Shown piece after piece: positions 51,446 through 59,861 of a DNA stretch of 64,000 nt. Location of the stretch: NCBI GenBank assembly GCA_017399405.1, contig JAFQCT010000010.1, forward strand, positions 1-64,000, given 5' to 3'. The notes beneath the pieces were generated by a model, which did no database searches, was not told the origin of the DNA, and was given only the letters and a program-made list of their open reading frames with translations. Source of the DNA: Clostridia bacterium. GTDB lineage: Bacteria; Bacillota; Clostridia; Oscillospirales; Acutalibacteraceae. Position 1 is the first letter of the stretch. Each line of letters starts with the position of its first letter. Position numbers and translations under genes: made by a program.

Positions 51446-52531
51446 ATGGATTATAGCAAGTTTTATACACCACCCTCAATTGCATTTCAATTGGTTAATG
51501 AACTTAATATACCGTCTCCAAACAAGATAATTGATATTTGTTGTGGAAGTTGCAATTTGTTAAGTGCTGCTAAAAAACGATGGGATAAGGCGCACTTATA
51601 TGGTGTTGATATTAATGAGCATATAGTAGAGAGTATCAAATTTAAGCAAATGGATGGGCGTGAATTTGCGCTTGAACATATGGGTGAATTCCCATTGGTT
51701 GTGGCTAATCCTCCATTTGATTATGTTGAAGAAAATATGCAATTTCCCAAATTATTTTCTGGACCTTTTAAGGATTTTAAGACTTCCAGATTGGAAATAG
51801 AAATGTTGATTGCGAATTTGCTTTTATTAAAAGAAAATGGTGTTCTATTAATTATTCTTCCAAGCAGTTTCGTTGAAGCGGAGCGCTTCTTGAAAGTAAG
51901 AAAGATAGTAGCAGAAAAATTTCAAATTGAAAGCATTATACAATTAGATGACGCTACATTTGGAAGCAGTCTTATACGTAGTTATGCATTAATTATAAAA
52001 AATTGTGAACCTATGAATGGCGCTGTAACAAAAATAGGAAGTGCACCATGTAAAGAATTTAAAAATACAATTGTTTTTAAGGACAGTATATCGCTTGAAA
52101 AAATGCGTAGCGGTAATTGGATAGGTTATGAAGATACATATATAGATAACTTAAGAATAAATATAAAACGCGGGAATATTTCAAGTGCTTATTTTGTAAA
52201 GCGGGGCATACCAATATTACACACTGCAAAGTCTAGTGATAGTTGGTCACCCTCAAAGCGATATGTATCCAAGAAAGCTACTCCATCGGTTTATGCGGAA
52301 AAAGGCGATATATTAATTAGTCGTATAGGTAAATCGGCAGGGCAATGGTGTGTATATGACGGAGAGAAAATGCCAATTTCAGATTGTTTGTATTGTATTA
52401 AAGATGTTGACGGTTCTGTCTTGAAAACGATTAATGGTAGAACATATAATTTACCACAAAAAGGCGTTGCAACTAGATATATAACAATGACTGATTTTGT
52501 ATTTTGGATAAATACTTGTAAACAAAACTAA
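51446..52531 (+). CDS. N6-adenine DNA methyltransferase-like protein of the cassette
   Basis: 361 aa. Methyltransferase motif I IIDICCGSCNLL (about 30-41, F-x-G-x-G replaced by C-C-G-S-C), motif IV VVANPPFDYV (NPPF, about 84-93), strand ENGVLLIILPSSFV. The C-terminal 150 residues (GIPILHTAKSSD, KGDILISRIGKSAGQW) resemble the target-recognition part of HsdS and single-chain type I/IIG enzymes, so it may both recognise and methylate DNA. Gap to the previous gene is 13 bp, so it belongs to the same operon. At 361 aa it is shorter than type IIG proteins and has no visible nuclease. Confidence 0.75.
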   Translation: MDYSKFYTPPSIAFQLVNELNIPSPNKIIDICCGSCNLLSAAKKRWDKAHLYGVDINEHIVESIKFKQMDGREFALEHMGEFPLVVANPPFDYVEENMQFPKLFSGPFKDFKTSRLEIEMLIANLLLLKENGVLLIILPSSFVEAERFLKVRKIVAEKFQIESIIQLDDATFGSSLIRSYALIIKNCEPMNGAVTKIGSAPCKEFKNTIVFKDSISLEKMRSGNWIGYEDTYIDNLRINIKRGNISSAYFVKRGIPILHTAKSSDSWSPSKRYVSKKATPSVYAEKGDILISRIGKSAGQWCVYDGEKMPISDCLYCIKDVDGSVLKTINGRTYNLPQKGVATRYITMTDFVFWINTCKQN

Positions 52532-52564
52532 TGGAACGCTCGTCTTCTTTGATAGTTGTGTATA

Positions 52565-52598
52565 AAACAGCACCTACCATAATGGCAGGTGCTGTTGA
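52565..52598 (+). terminator. terminator of the PRTase/ORC/methyltransferase cassette
   Basis: 13-bp stem AACAGCACCTACC with GGCAGGTGCTGTT (one mismatch), 5-nt loop. Weak T-run. Confidence 0.7.
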
Positions 52599-52662
52599 AT
52601 TAATACCTGTAACGATTGGTGAATATGTCCGTAAAAACGTACCAGTAAAGTGAACGCTTTAA

Positions 52663-52691
52663 TTGACATTATATATATTTTTTTGTAAAAT
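52663..52691 (+). promoter_or_regulatory. promoter of the type I restriction operon
   Basis: TTGACA (52663-52668), 17-bp spacer, TAAAAT (52686-52691), then an alternative TATAAT overlapping at 52691-52696. Confidence 0.75.
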
Positions 52692-52746
52692 ATAATGGAT
52701 TAATTGTATGCATTTATACTCAAAATTGATTTTAGGAGTTGAGGAT

Positions 52747-55155
52747 ATGTTAGGTGCGATTATTGGTGATATCGCAGGTTCCAGATTTGAATGGAATAAC
52801 AATAAAACAAAAGATTTTGATTTGTTAACATACAAGTGTTGTCCAACAGATGATAGCATTATGTCACTTGCGATAGCAAAAGCAATTCTCATATCAAAAA
52901 ACAATGATGAACTTAGTCAAAATGCAATCACTTGCATGCAGGAATTTGGTAATAAATATCCTGATGCCGGTTATGGTGGAAGTTTTGCTTTCTGGCTTAC
53001 TGATAACAACCCGAGACCGTATAACAGTTGGGGTAATGGTGCTGCAATGCGTGTAAGTGCCTGTGGTTTTGCTGCAGCATCTCTTGAAGAAGCAAAAGTG
53101 TTATCAAAGCTCGTTACAGAGGTCACTCACAATCATCCTGAAGGCATAAAAGGAGCAGAGGCAACTACTGTTGCAATTTATATGGCCAAGAGTGGTAGTA
53201 GTTTACTCGAGATTCAGGATTATATAAATAAGAATTATTATAAAATCGATTTTAAACTTGACGATATCCGTGCTGAATATACATTTGACGTTTCATGTCA
53301 GGGTTCTGTACCACAGGCTCTTGAAGCGTTTTTTGAATCAACAAGTTTTGAAGATGCAATAAGAAATGCAATTTCTATTGGTGGTGACAGTGACACCATA
53401 GCTGCAATTACTGGTGGTATTGCGGAAGCATATTATGGCATTCCTGCAGATATCAGAAAACATGCGTTAACATTTCTTGATGAAACACAGCTTACTATTC
53501 TCAATGAATTTGAAAGCAAATATGGTATGATTTCAATGAAGAAAACTTCAACAGGAACAAAAACAGTTAAATATACACCAGACAAAACAACATCAGTTTC
53601 TCGCGAACAAGCTATGTTGGGTGCTGTAAAAATTGCAGAAGAAGCAGATAAAGATAGTGTCGAATGGAAAAAGACAACCAGCAATATGTTATACAACCAT
53701 TTATATGAAGGTTGTAATATTCTTCGTGGACCTATCAACCAAGACGAATTCAAAACTTATGAAATTCCTATATTGTTCTTAAAGCGTATTTCAGATACTT
53801 ATGATGAAGAAACTCAAATCGCAATTGAAGAATATGGTGATGATGTAGCAGATTTTGACGAGGATGAAATTCATAAGTTTATCATTCCGGACGGTTGTCA
53901 TTGGAATGATATAAGAAATACAAGTGAGAATGTTGGTGCAGCTATCGTTAATGCAATGATGGGCATCGAAAGAGCCAACCCTGATACATTGCAAGGTCTG
54001 TTTTCAAGCTTTGATGATGCAAACTGGACTGATAAAACAAAGCTTTCTGACGAAAGACTCAGAGATTTAGTTGAGCACATGTCAAAGCTCAAGGTCGGCA
54101 ATAACAATTACTCTGCTGATGTTATGGGAGATGCCTATGAATACCTTCTTAAGAAGTTTGCAGACTTATCAAAGAAAAATGCAGGTGAATTTTACACTCC
54201 TCGCTCAGTTGTTAAATTACTTGTAAAAATTCTTGCTCCTAAACCCGGCGACACAGTTTATGACCCTGCCTGTGGTACTGGTGGTATGCTTATTGAAGCA
54301 ATTCGCCAGATGAATGACACAAAAGCTACCTATGGACGTATTTATGGACAAGAAAAAAATCTTGCAACATCTGCTATTGCAAGAATGAATCTATATTTGC
54401 ACGGCGCAATGGATTTCAAAGTAACGCAGGGCGATACTCTTCGTTCACCCAATTATATGCACAGAGGTGAATTGAAAACTTTTGATTGCTGTATCGCAAA
54501 TCCACCTTTCGGTCTTTCAAAATGGGGTGCAGACCAATTCTTAACAGATATTTACGGTAGAAATATCTGGGGATGTCCTTCTGATTCCAATGCTGACTTT
54601 GCTTGGTTACAACACCTTGTAAAATCAATGGACCCTAAAGCAGGTCGTTGTACAGTTATACTTCCTCAGGGTGTTTTGTTCCACGGCGGAAAAGAGGGTG
54701 AAATCCGTCAAAAACTTATTGAATCTGACAAGCTTGAAGCTGTAATAACCTTTGTCGGCGGTTTGTTCTATGGTGCTGGTGTTTCAGCATGTGCGCTGTT
54801 CTTGAATAACAATAAACCTGCTGACCGTAAAGGTAAAGTTATCTTAATTGATGGTTCAACAATTTACACTCCACAGAGAGCACAAAACATTATGACAGAT
54901 GATGATGTTGAACGTGCTTATAAACTTTATGCAGATTATGAAAATGTAATTGATTTAGCCAAGGTTGTTACAATTGAAGACATCGCAGCTAAAGACTATA
55001 CACTTTCTGTTAATACATATATTGAAAAAACAGAACAACCAACAGCTGACCCTGCTGTGGTAAGACAGCAGTATTTTGAAGCAGTTGCAGAAGTTGCTGC
55101 AGCTGAAGCAAAACTTATGGAATTATTAAAAAAGGAGGGCTATATCAATGAGTAA
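52747..55155 (+). CDS. hsdM: ADP-ribosylglycohydrolase-HsdM fusion (type I methylase subunit)
   Basis: 802 aa. Residues 1-255 are an ADP-ribosylglycohydrolase (ARH/DraG) domain: IGDIAGSRFEW at the start, the metal ligands in CPTDDSIMSLA (about 34-44) and GGDSDTIAAITGG (about 211-223), and YGGSFAFWL. A linker (about 260-300) leads into a full HsdM. HsdM_N has NHLYEGCNILRG and ILFLKRISDTYDEETQIA. The methyltransferase domain has motif I VYDPACGTGGMLIEA (about 503-517), AGEFYTPRSVV and motif IV CIANPPFG. ARH domains remove ADP-ribose from proteins or nucleic acid. Fusion to HsdM is very unusual. ATG 52747 follows AGGAG 8 bp upstream; an ATG at 52708 is less likely. Its end overlaps the second hsdM by 8 bp. 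Confidence 0.85.
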   Translation: MLGAIIGDIAGSRFEWNNNKTKDFDLLTYKCCPTDDSIMSLAIAKAILISKNNDELSQNAITCMQEFGNKYPDAGYGGSFAFWLTDNNPRPYNSWGNGAAMRVSACGFAAASLEEAKVLSKLVTEVTHNHPEGIKGAEATTVAIYMAKSGSSLLEIQDYINKNYYKIDFKLDDIRAEYTFDVSCQGSVPQALEAFFESTSFEDAIRNAISIGGDSDTIAAITGGIAEAYYGIPADIRKHALTFLDETQLTILNEFESKYGMISMKKTSTGTKTVKYTPDKTTSVSREQAMLGAVKIAEEADKDSVEWKKTTSNMLYNHLYEGCNILRGPINQDEFKTYEIPILFLKRISDTYDEETQIAIEEYGDDVADFDEDEIHKFIIPDGCHWNDIRNTSENVGAAIVNAMMGIERANPDTLQGLFSSFDDANWTDKTKLSDERLRDLVEHMSKLKVGNNNYSADVMGDAYEYLLKKFADLSKKNAGEFYTPRSVVKLLVKILAPKPGDTVYDPACGTGGMLIEAIRQMNDTKATYGRIYGQEKNLATSAIARMNLYLHGAMDFKVTQGDTLRSPNYMHRGELKTFDCCIANPPFGLSKWGADQFLTDIYGRNIWGCPSDSNADFAWLQHLVKSMDPKAGRCTVILPQGVLFHGGKEGEIRQKLIESDKLEAVITFVGGLFYGAGVSACALFLNNNKPADRKGKVILIDGSTIYTPQRAQNIMTDDDVERAYKLYADYENVIDLAKVVTIEDIAAKDYTLSVNTYIEKTEQPTADPAVVRQQYFEAVAEVAAAEAKLMELLKKEGYINE

Positions 55156-56635
55156 CAGAATAACACTTGATGAATTAAAGTCCTACCTTTGGAACTCTGC
55201 TGTTTTGCTTAGAACAAATATTGATGCAGGCGCATATAAGCAGTACATATTTCCATTACTTTTCTTTAAGCGAATTTGCGATGTATATGATGAAGAAACT
55301 CGCTTAGCAATTGCTGAATATGGTGATTCCTACACGGATTTCAGTGATGATGAAATTCACACATTTGTAGTTCCTGAAGGTCATCACTGGAGTGATGTTC
55401 GTCAAGTTTCTGAGAATGTTGGCCTTGCGATTGTTAATGCTTTTCATGCGATTGAAAAAGCAAATATTGACCAGCTTCAGGGTGTGTTTGGAGACGGTGC
55501 ATGGACTAATAAAAATCGTTTGCCTGATGCTTTACTCAAGGATTTGATTGAACATTTCAGTAGTAAGACACTTTCTATTGAAAACTGTCCTGAAGATGAA
55601 CTCGGTCAGGGATATGAATATCTTATCAAAAAATTTGCTGATGACAGTGGTCATACAGCACAGGAATTCTATACTAACCGTACTGTTGTTCATCTTATGA
55701 CAGAAATATTGAAGCCTCAACCGGGCGAATCGATTTATGACCCTACTTGTGGTAGTGCAGGTATGCTGATTTCTTGTATTGCTTACCTCAAAAAACAAGG
55801 TAAAGAGTGGCGTAATGTTAAAGTTTTTGGTCAGGAAATCAATCAGCTGACATCAGCTATCGGAAGAATGAATTTGTTCCTTCACGGTGTACAAGATTTT
55901 AAGATTGTAAATGATGACACATTAAAAGCTCCAGCGTTTATTAATAACGGTGAACTTCAAAAGTTTGATTTGGTCCTTGCAAATCCACCTTATTCTATCA
56001 AGCAGTGGAATCGCGAAGCTTTTGAGTCGGATAAATATGGTCGTAATTTTTTAGGTACTCCACCGCAGGGTAGGGCTGACTATGCATTCTTTCAGCATAT
56101 TCTTGCAAGTATGAAACCTGGGACAGGAAGATGTGCTATTCTTTTTCCTCATGGCATTTTATCACGCGATGACGAGAAAGCTATGAGGAAAAAACTTATT
56201 GAATATGACCTTGTTGAGTGCGTTATAGGAATTGGCAAAAGTCTTTTTTATAACTCTCCTATGGAGGCTTGTATTGTAATTTGCAGAACAAATAAACCTC
56301 TTGACAGAAAGGGTAAAGTTCTTTTAATCAATGCAAAAAATGAAGTTGTTCGAAAAAATACACAAAGTTATCTAAAGGACGAACATATCATAAAAATTGC
56401 AAATGCATATCATGAATTTTCTGAAACTGAAGGTTTTTCTGCAATTGCTACTACCGAAGAAATTGTCAATAATGATAATAAATTGAGCATTCCTCTTTAC
56501 ATAAATAATGTTGGAACAGTCAACATAAGTAGTATAGATGATGCAGTAGCTGAATGGATGGAAAGTTCCTCGGCAACTCGTGAAGAATTCAATAAGTTAA
56601 CAGAATTGATAAAGGCTGGTGAAATAAATGCCTAA
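55148..56635 (+). CDS. hsdM: type I restriction-modification methylase subunit HsdM (second copy)
   Basis: 495 aa, complete. HsdM_N has LLFFKRICDVYDEETRLA, DDEIHTFVVPEGHHW. The catalytic domain has QEFYTNRTVVHLMTEIL, motif I YDPTCGSAGMLIS and motif IV LVLANPPYS. It is clearly paralogous to the HsdM part of the preceding gene (e.g. KRI.D.YDEET..AI.EYGD), so tandem duplication is likely. M2S1 complexes need two M subunits; here they could be a heterodimer, one carrying the ARH domain. GGAGG lies upstream, and 8-bp overlaps exist with both neighbours. Confidence 0.92.
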   Translation: MSNRITLDELKSYLWNSAVLLRTNIDAGAYKQYIFPLLFFKRICDVYDEETRLAIAEYGDSYTDFSDDEIHTFVVPEGHHWSDVRQVSENVGLAIVNAFHAIEKANIDQLQGVFGDGAWTNKNRLPDALLKDLIEHFSSKTLSIENCPEDELGQGYEYLIKKFADDSGHTAQEFYTNRTVVHLMTEILKPQPGESIYDPTCGSAGMLISCIAYLKKQGKEWRNVKVFGQEINQLTSAIGRMNLFLHGVQDFKIVNDDTLKAPAFINNGELQKFDLVLANPPYSIKQWNREAFESDKYGRNFLGTPPQGRADYAFFQHILASMKPGTGRCAILFPHGILSRDDEKAMRKKLIEYDLVECVIGIGKSLFYNSPMEACIVICRTNKPLDRKGKVLLINAKNEVVRKNTQSYLKDEHIIKIANAYHEFSETEGFSAIATTEEIVNNDNKLSIPLYINNVGTVNISSIDDAVAEWMESSSATREEFNKLTELIKAGEINA

Positions 56636-57770
56636 GGTAATATTAAAAGACGTCGTTGAAAGAATAAAAGACAAAGTGGATAAAGATACTTCTAATCTTG
56701 AATATTATATCGGTGGCGAACATTTTGATTATGCCGAAGTGTGTATAACAAGACGTGGAGTTATTCAAGGAAGCACCATTGGACCGGCATTTCATATGCG
56801 ATTTCAACCGGGGGATGTTCTTTTGATGTCAAGAAATCCGCATTTGCGAAAAGCGGGCACTGTTGATTTTGAAGGTATTTGTTCTGATGTTAGTTATGTT
56901 TGCAGAACACGTGATGAAAATGTTTTACTTCAAAAATTTTTGCCGTTCATTTTTCAGTCTGATGATTTCTGGGGATTTGCTGAAAAAAATAAAAAAGGTT
57001 CAACAAATTTCTTTTTGAATTGGTCCGATTTCGAAAGGTATGAATTTTATTTACCCGAAATTGAGGAACAAAAAAAGTTAGCAGAGTTATTATGGGCAGC
57101 ACAAGACACGAAAACATCATATAAAAATCTTATAAAGCAAACTGATGAACTAGTGAAATCGCAATTTATCGAGGAGTTCGGAAAACTTGAATTCAACACG
57201 AAACACTATCCAATTAAAAAGCTGAACGAAATTGCTGACTATTGGAATGGGCTGACTTACAAGCCGACTGACGCAGTTCAGGATGGTAGCGGAATATTGG
57301 TTTTGCGCTCAAGTAATATTCAAAACGGTTCATTAGCATTCACTGATAATGTCCGTGTTGCTTGTCAAATCAAAGAAAAATTGTTTGTCAAAGACAACGA
57401 TATTCTTATGTGTTCACGAAATGGCAGTGCCGCATTAGTAGGTAAAACCGCTCTAATTAAAGGATTAACGGAGCCAATGACTTTCGGTGCATTTATGATG
57501 GTCATCAGAAGTTCATACTATCCATTCTTGAAAACCTACTTTGAATTGCCAGTGTTCAGAAACCAAATTTCAACAGGCACTTCCACTATTAATCAGATTA
57601 CAGGAAAAATGTTGAATGATATCAATATCCCTGTCCCTGATATGGCGGCTATTGAGCGATTCAGAGTATTTGTTGAACAGAGCGATAAATCAAAATTTGA
57701 ACTCAAACAAGCAATCGAAAATATATCAAAACTAATGAAATCTCTCATTCAGCAGGATTTTAATCAATAA
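56628..57770 (+). CDS. hsdS: type I specificity subunit HsdS (active copy)
   Basis: 380 aa. First target-recognition domain (about 1-150, ending FERYEFYLPEIEEQ), central coiled coil (KKLAELLWAAQDTKTSYKN, then VKSQFIEEFG), second TRD (about 185-340) and C-terminal coiled coil (FVEQSDKSKFELKQAIENIS). HsdS fixes the two half-sites of the recognition sequence. TRD2 starts at the repeat TCGCAATTTATCGAG (57159-57173) and ends at CAGAGCGATAAATCAAAATT (57678-57697). The same two repeats bound silent TRD cassettes at 58818 and 59348. Confidence 0.88.
   Translation: MPKVILKDVVERIKDKVDKDTSNLEYYIGGEHFDYAEVCITRRGVIQGSTIGPAFHMRFQPGDVLLMSRNPHLRKAGTVDFEGICSDVSYVCRTRDENVLLQKFLPFIFQSDDFWGFAEKNKKGSTNFFLNWSDFERYEFYLPEIEEQKKLAELLWAAQDTKTSYKNLIKQTDELVKSQFIEEFGKLEFNTKHYPIKKLNEIADYWNGLTYKPTDAVQDGSGILVLRSSNIQNGSLAFTDNVRVACQIKEKLFVKDNDILMCSRNGSAALVGKTALIKGLTEPMTFGAFMMVIRSSYYPFLKTYFELPVFRNQISTGTSTINQITGKMLNDINIPVPDMAAIERFRVFVEQSDKSKFELKQAIENISKLMKSLIQQDFNQ
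57159..57173 (+). repeat. TRD-cassette left repeat, copy 1 (in hsdS)
   Basis: TCGCAATTTATCGAG, encoding S-Q-F-I-E. Identical copies at 58818-58832 and 59348-59362. Confidence 0.85.
57678..57698 (+). repeat. TRD-cassette right repeat, copy 1 (in hsdS)
   Basis: CAGAGCGATAAATCAAAATT, encoding Q-S-D-K-S-K. The same 20 bases recur at 59316-59335 and 59801-59820. The inner CGATAAAT is the reverse complement of ATTTATCG inside the left repeat. Confidence 0.85.
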
Positions 57771-57826
57771 ATTACTAAAAATAATCAATTTAGCGGTGGT
57801 AGACGTCGGTATCAAAGGAGATACTT

Positions 57827-58795
57827 ATGGATAAAAATACTATTGCTAAGATAAAAAAAGAAATGGACCCTATATTGACTGATGTTCAAATGGAACATTT
57901 GTTGAATGTGTTAGTTAGTTGTATTGAAGGCGATGAAACAACAATTAATAATAAAAATATTGATATTGTGCAGCTGTTTCTCGCCGCAAAACGCGTTGAA
58001 GGATGCTCAGAAAAAACAACTCGTTATTATGATTCAACAATAAGAAACGTAATATCAGCAATAAATAAGGATGTTTTTGATATTACAACAGATGATTTGA
58101 GAGTTTATTTGGATGAATATCAATCAAAAAGCGGAGCAAGTAAGGTAACAATTGACAACATTCGCAGAATCCTTTCAAGCTTTTTTGCATGGCTTGAGGA
58201 TGAAGATTATATTGCAAAGAGTCCTGTAAGAAGAATTCATAAGGTTAAAACTTGTAAAACAGTAAAAGAAACATATTCTGATGAATCACTCGAGCTTATG
58301 CGAGACCATAGTGAATGTGTTCGTGACTTAGCTATCATTGATATGTTAGCTTCTACTGGTATAAGAGTTGGTGAACTTGTTAAACTTAACCGTGCTGATA
58401 TTGATTTTGAAAACCGTGAGTGTGTTGTTCTTGGCAAAGGCAATAAACAGCGACGAGTGTATTTCGATGCTCGTACAAAAATTCATTTACAACGGTATTT
58501 AAATAGTCGTACAGATGATAATGATGCACTGTTTGTGTCATTGCAGAAACCACATAATCGACTTTTAATCAGCGGTGTTGAAATAAGACTGCGTGAATTA
58601 GGAAGAAAACTTGAACTCAGTAAGGTTCATCCGCATAAATTCAGGCGTACATTAGCTACAATGGCAATAGATAAAGGTATGCCAATTGAACAAGTGCAAC
58701 AATTACTCGGTCATCAGAGCGTTGACACCACGCTGCAATATGCTATGGTCAATCAAAACAATGTAAAATTATCACATCATAAGTTTATTGGATAA
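57827..58795 (+). CDS. tyrosine recombinase for hsdS shuffling
   Basis: 322 aa, XerC/D-like. SAM-like N-terminal domain (NKNIDIVQLFLAAKRVEG, YYDSTIRNVISAI). The catalytic domain has the Arg in STGIRVGELVKL, Lys in LGKGNKQRRVYF, HKFRRTLATMAI (H-x-x-R), LLGHQSVDTTLQYAM (second His) and the Tyr in LQYAM. AAGGAG precedes ATG 57827. Position between active hsdS and the silent cassettes is typical of recombinases that switch type I specificity. Confidence 0.92.
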   Translation: MDKNTIAKIKKEMDPILTDVQMEHLLNVLVSCIEGDETTINNKNIDIVQLFLAAKRVEGCSEKTTRYYDSTIRNVISAINKDVFDITTDDLRVYLDEYQSKSGASKVTIDNIRRILSSFFAWLEDEDYIAKSPVRRIHKVKTCKTVKETYSDESLELMRDHSECVRDLAIIDMLASTGIRVGELVKLNRADIDFENRECVVLGKGNKQRRVYFDARTKIHLQRYLNSRTDDNDALFVSLQKPHNRLLISGVEIRLRELGRKLELSKVHPHKFRRTLATMAIDKGMPIEQVQQLLGHQSVDTTLQYAMVNQNNVKLSHHKFIG

Positions 58796-58817
58796 AGTTT
58801 GAACAGTTCCAAACGAG

Positions 58818-58832
58818 TCGCAATTTATCGAG
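58818..58832 (+). repeat. TRD-cassette left repeat, copy 2
   Basis: TCGCAATTTATCGAG, identical to 57159-57173. Confidence 0.85.
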
Positions 58833-59315
58833 CTCTTTTATAACAGGAATTATCCTATGGTTCAGATTGGCTCTGTATTAAAACAACATTTGACAACCGA
58901 ACGAATTACAGATACTTTGTGCGAAAAATACGTTACTGTTGCAATGCATGGTAATGGAGTACGAGAAAGAAACATTGACATATATGACCCAAAACCATTT
59001 TCTGCTTATCGTGTTTCGAAGGGACAATTCATCTATTCAAGAATTGATGCAAGGAATGGTGCTTTTGGGGTAATACCAGAGAACTTGCAAAATGCAGTGG
59101 TTAGTAAAGATTTCCCAGTGTTTAATATTGACGATAATATGATATTACCGAGTGTTCTTATGTTTTCGGTTTTAAATGAAAACTTTTTACAGCAAATTAA
59201 GAGGAATAGTTTAGGGACAACAAATCGGCAAAGAATCAAAGAGGAAGTCTTTCTAAAATATTTGATTGTATTGCCGCCGATGAATGTTCAAAAGAAGTTT
59301 GATGATATTATGAAA

Positions 59316-59336
59316 CAGAGCGATAAATCAAAATTT
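59316..59336 (+). repeat. TRD-cassette right repeat, copy 2
   Basis: CAGAGCGATAAATCAAAATT, same 20 bases as in hsdS; the TTTG after it is also shared. Confidence 0.85.
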
Positions 59337-59347
59337 GTCGTTTCAAA

Positions 59348-59362
59348 TCGCAATTTATCGAG
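59348..59362 (+). repeat. TRD-cassette left repeat, copy 3
   Basis: TCGCAATTTATCGAG, 12 bp after the end of right repeat copy 2, so the cassettes are packed head to tail. Confidence 0.85.
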
Positions 59363-59800
59363 ATGTTTGGGGCTATAGATTGCGAAGGAACACATCCTCG
59401 TGTGCAATGGAAAAATGTCCTTACTATTGTTAATGGAAAAGACTATAAATCAGTCGCGCAGGATGATGGTGAGTATCCTGTGTATGGGACCGGCGGAATT
59501 ATGGCAAAGGCATCACAGTATCTTTGCCCTGAAAACACAATTTTGATGGGTAGAAAAGGAACTATAGATAATCCATTGCTAATTCGGGAGAAATTCTGGA
59601 ATGTTGACACAGCTTTTGGCGTAGTTCCTGATACTGATAAGTTAAATTGCGTGTACTTATATTGGTATTGCAAACAGTTGGATTTCACTAAACTTAACAA
59701 GGCAACAACACTGCCGAGTACAACCAAAGCAGACCTGCTTAATTTGTGGATTAACATACCGGAAATGGGTAGACAAATTGAGTTTGCAACATTTGTTGAA

Positions 59801-59820
59801 CAGAGCGATAAATCAAAATT
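59801..59820 (+). repeat. TRD-cassette right repeat, copy 3
   Basis: CAGAGCGATAAATCAAAATT, as in the other two copies. Confidence 0.85.
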
Positions 59821-59861
59821 AATTATTGAAAACACAAAAAATTTAGTCAGGAGGATACTAA

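Larger units (their letters stand above)
58815..59378 (+). pseudogene. silent hsdS TRD2 cassette b
   Basis: A frame that starts at the left repeat without a start codon (reads S-Q-F-I-E-L-F-Y-N), continues through a TRD (YPMVQIGSVLKQHLTTERIT, SKGQFIYSRIDARNGAFG, LGTTNRQRIKEEVFLKYLIV) and ends at the right repeat QSDKSKF. It then reads through the next cassette's repeat to a TAG. An internal ATG at 58857 has no ribosome site. It can be read only after recombination into hsdS. Confidence 0.8.

Noticed and set aside
57159-59820. CRISPR-like repeats
   Set aside because: The repeats lie inside hsdS coding frames and bound TRD cassettes.
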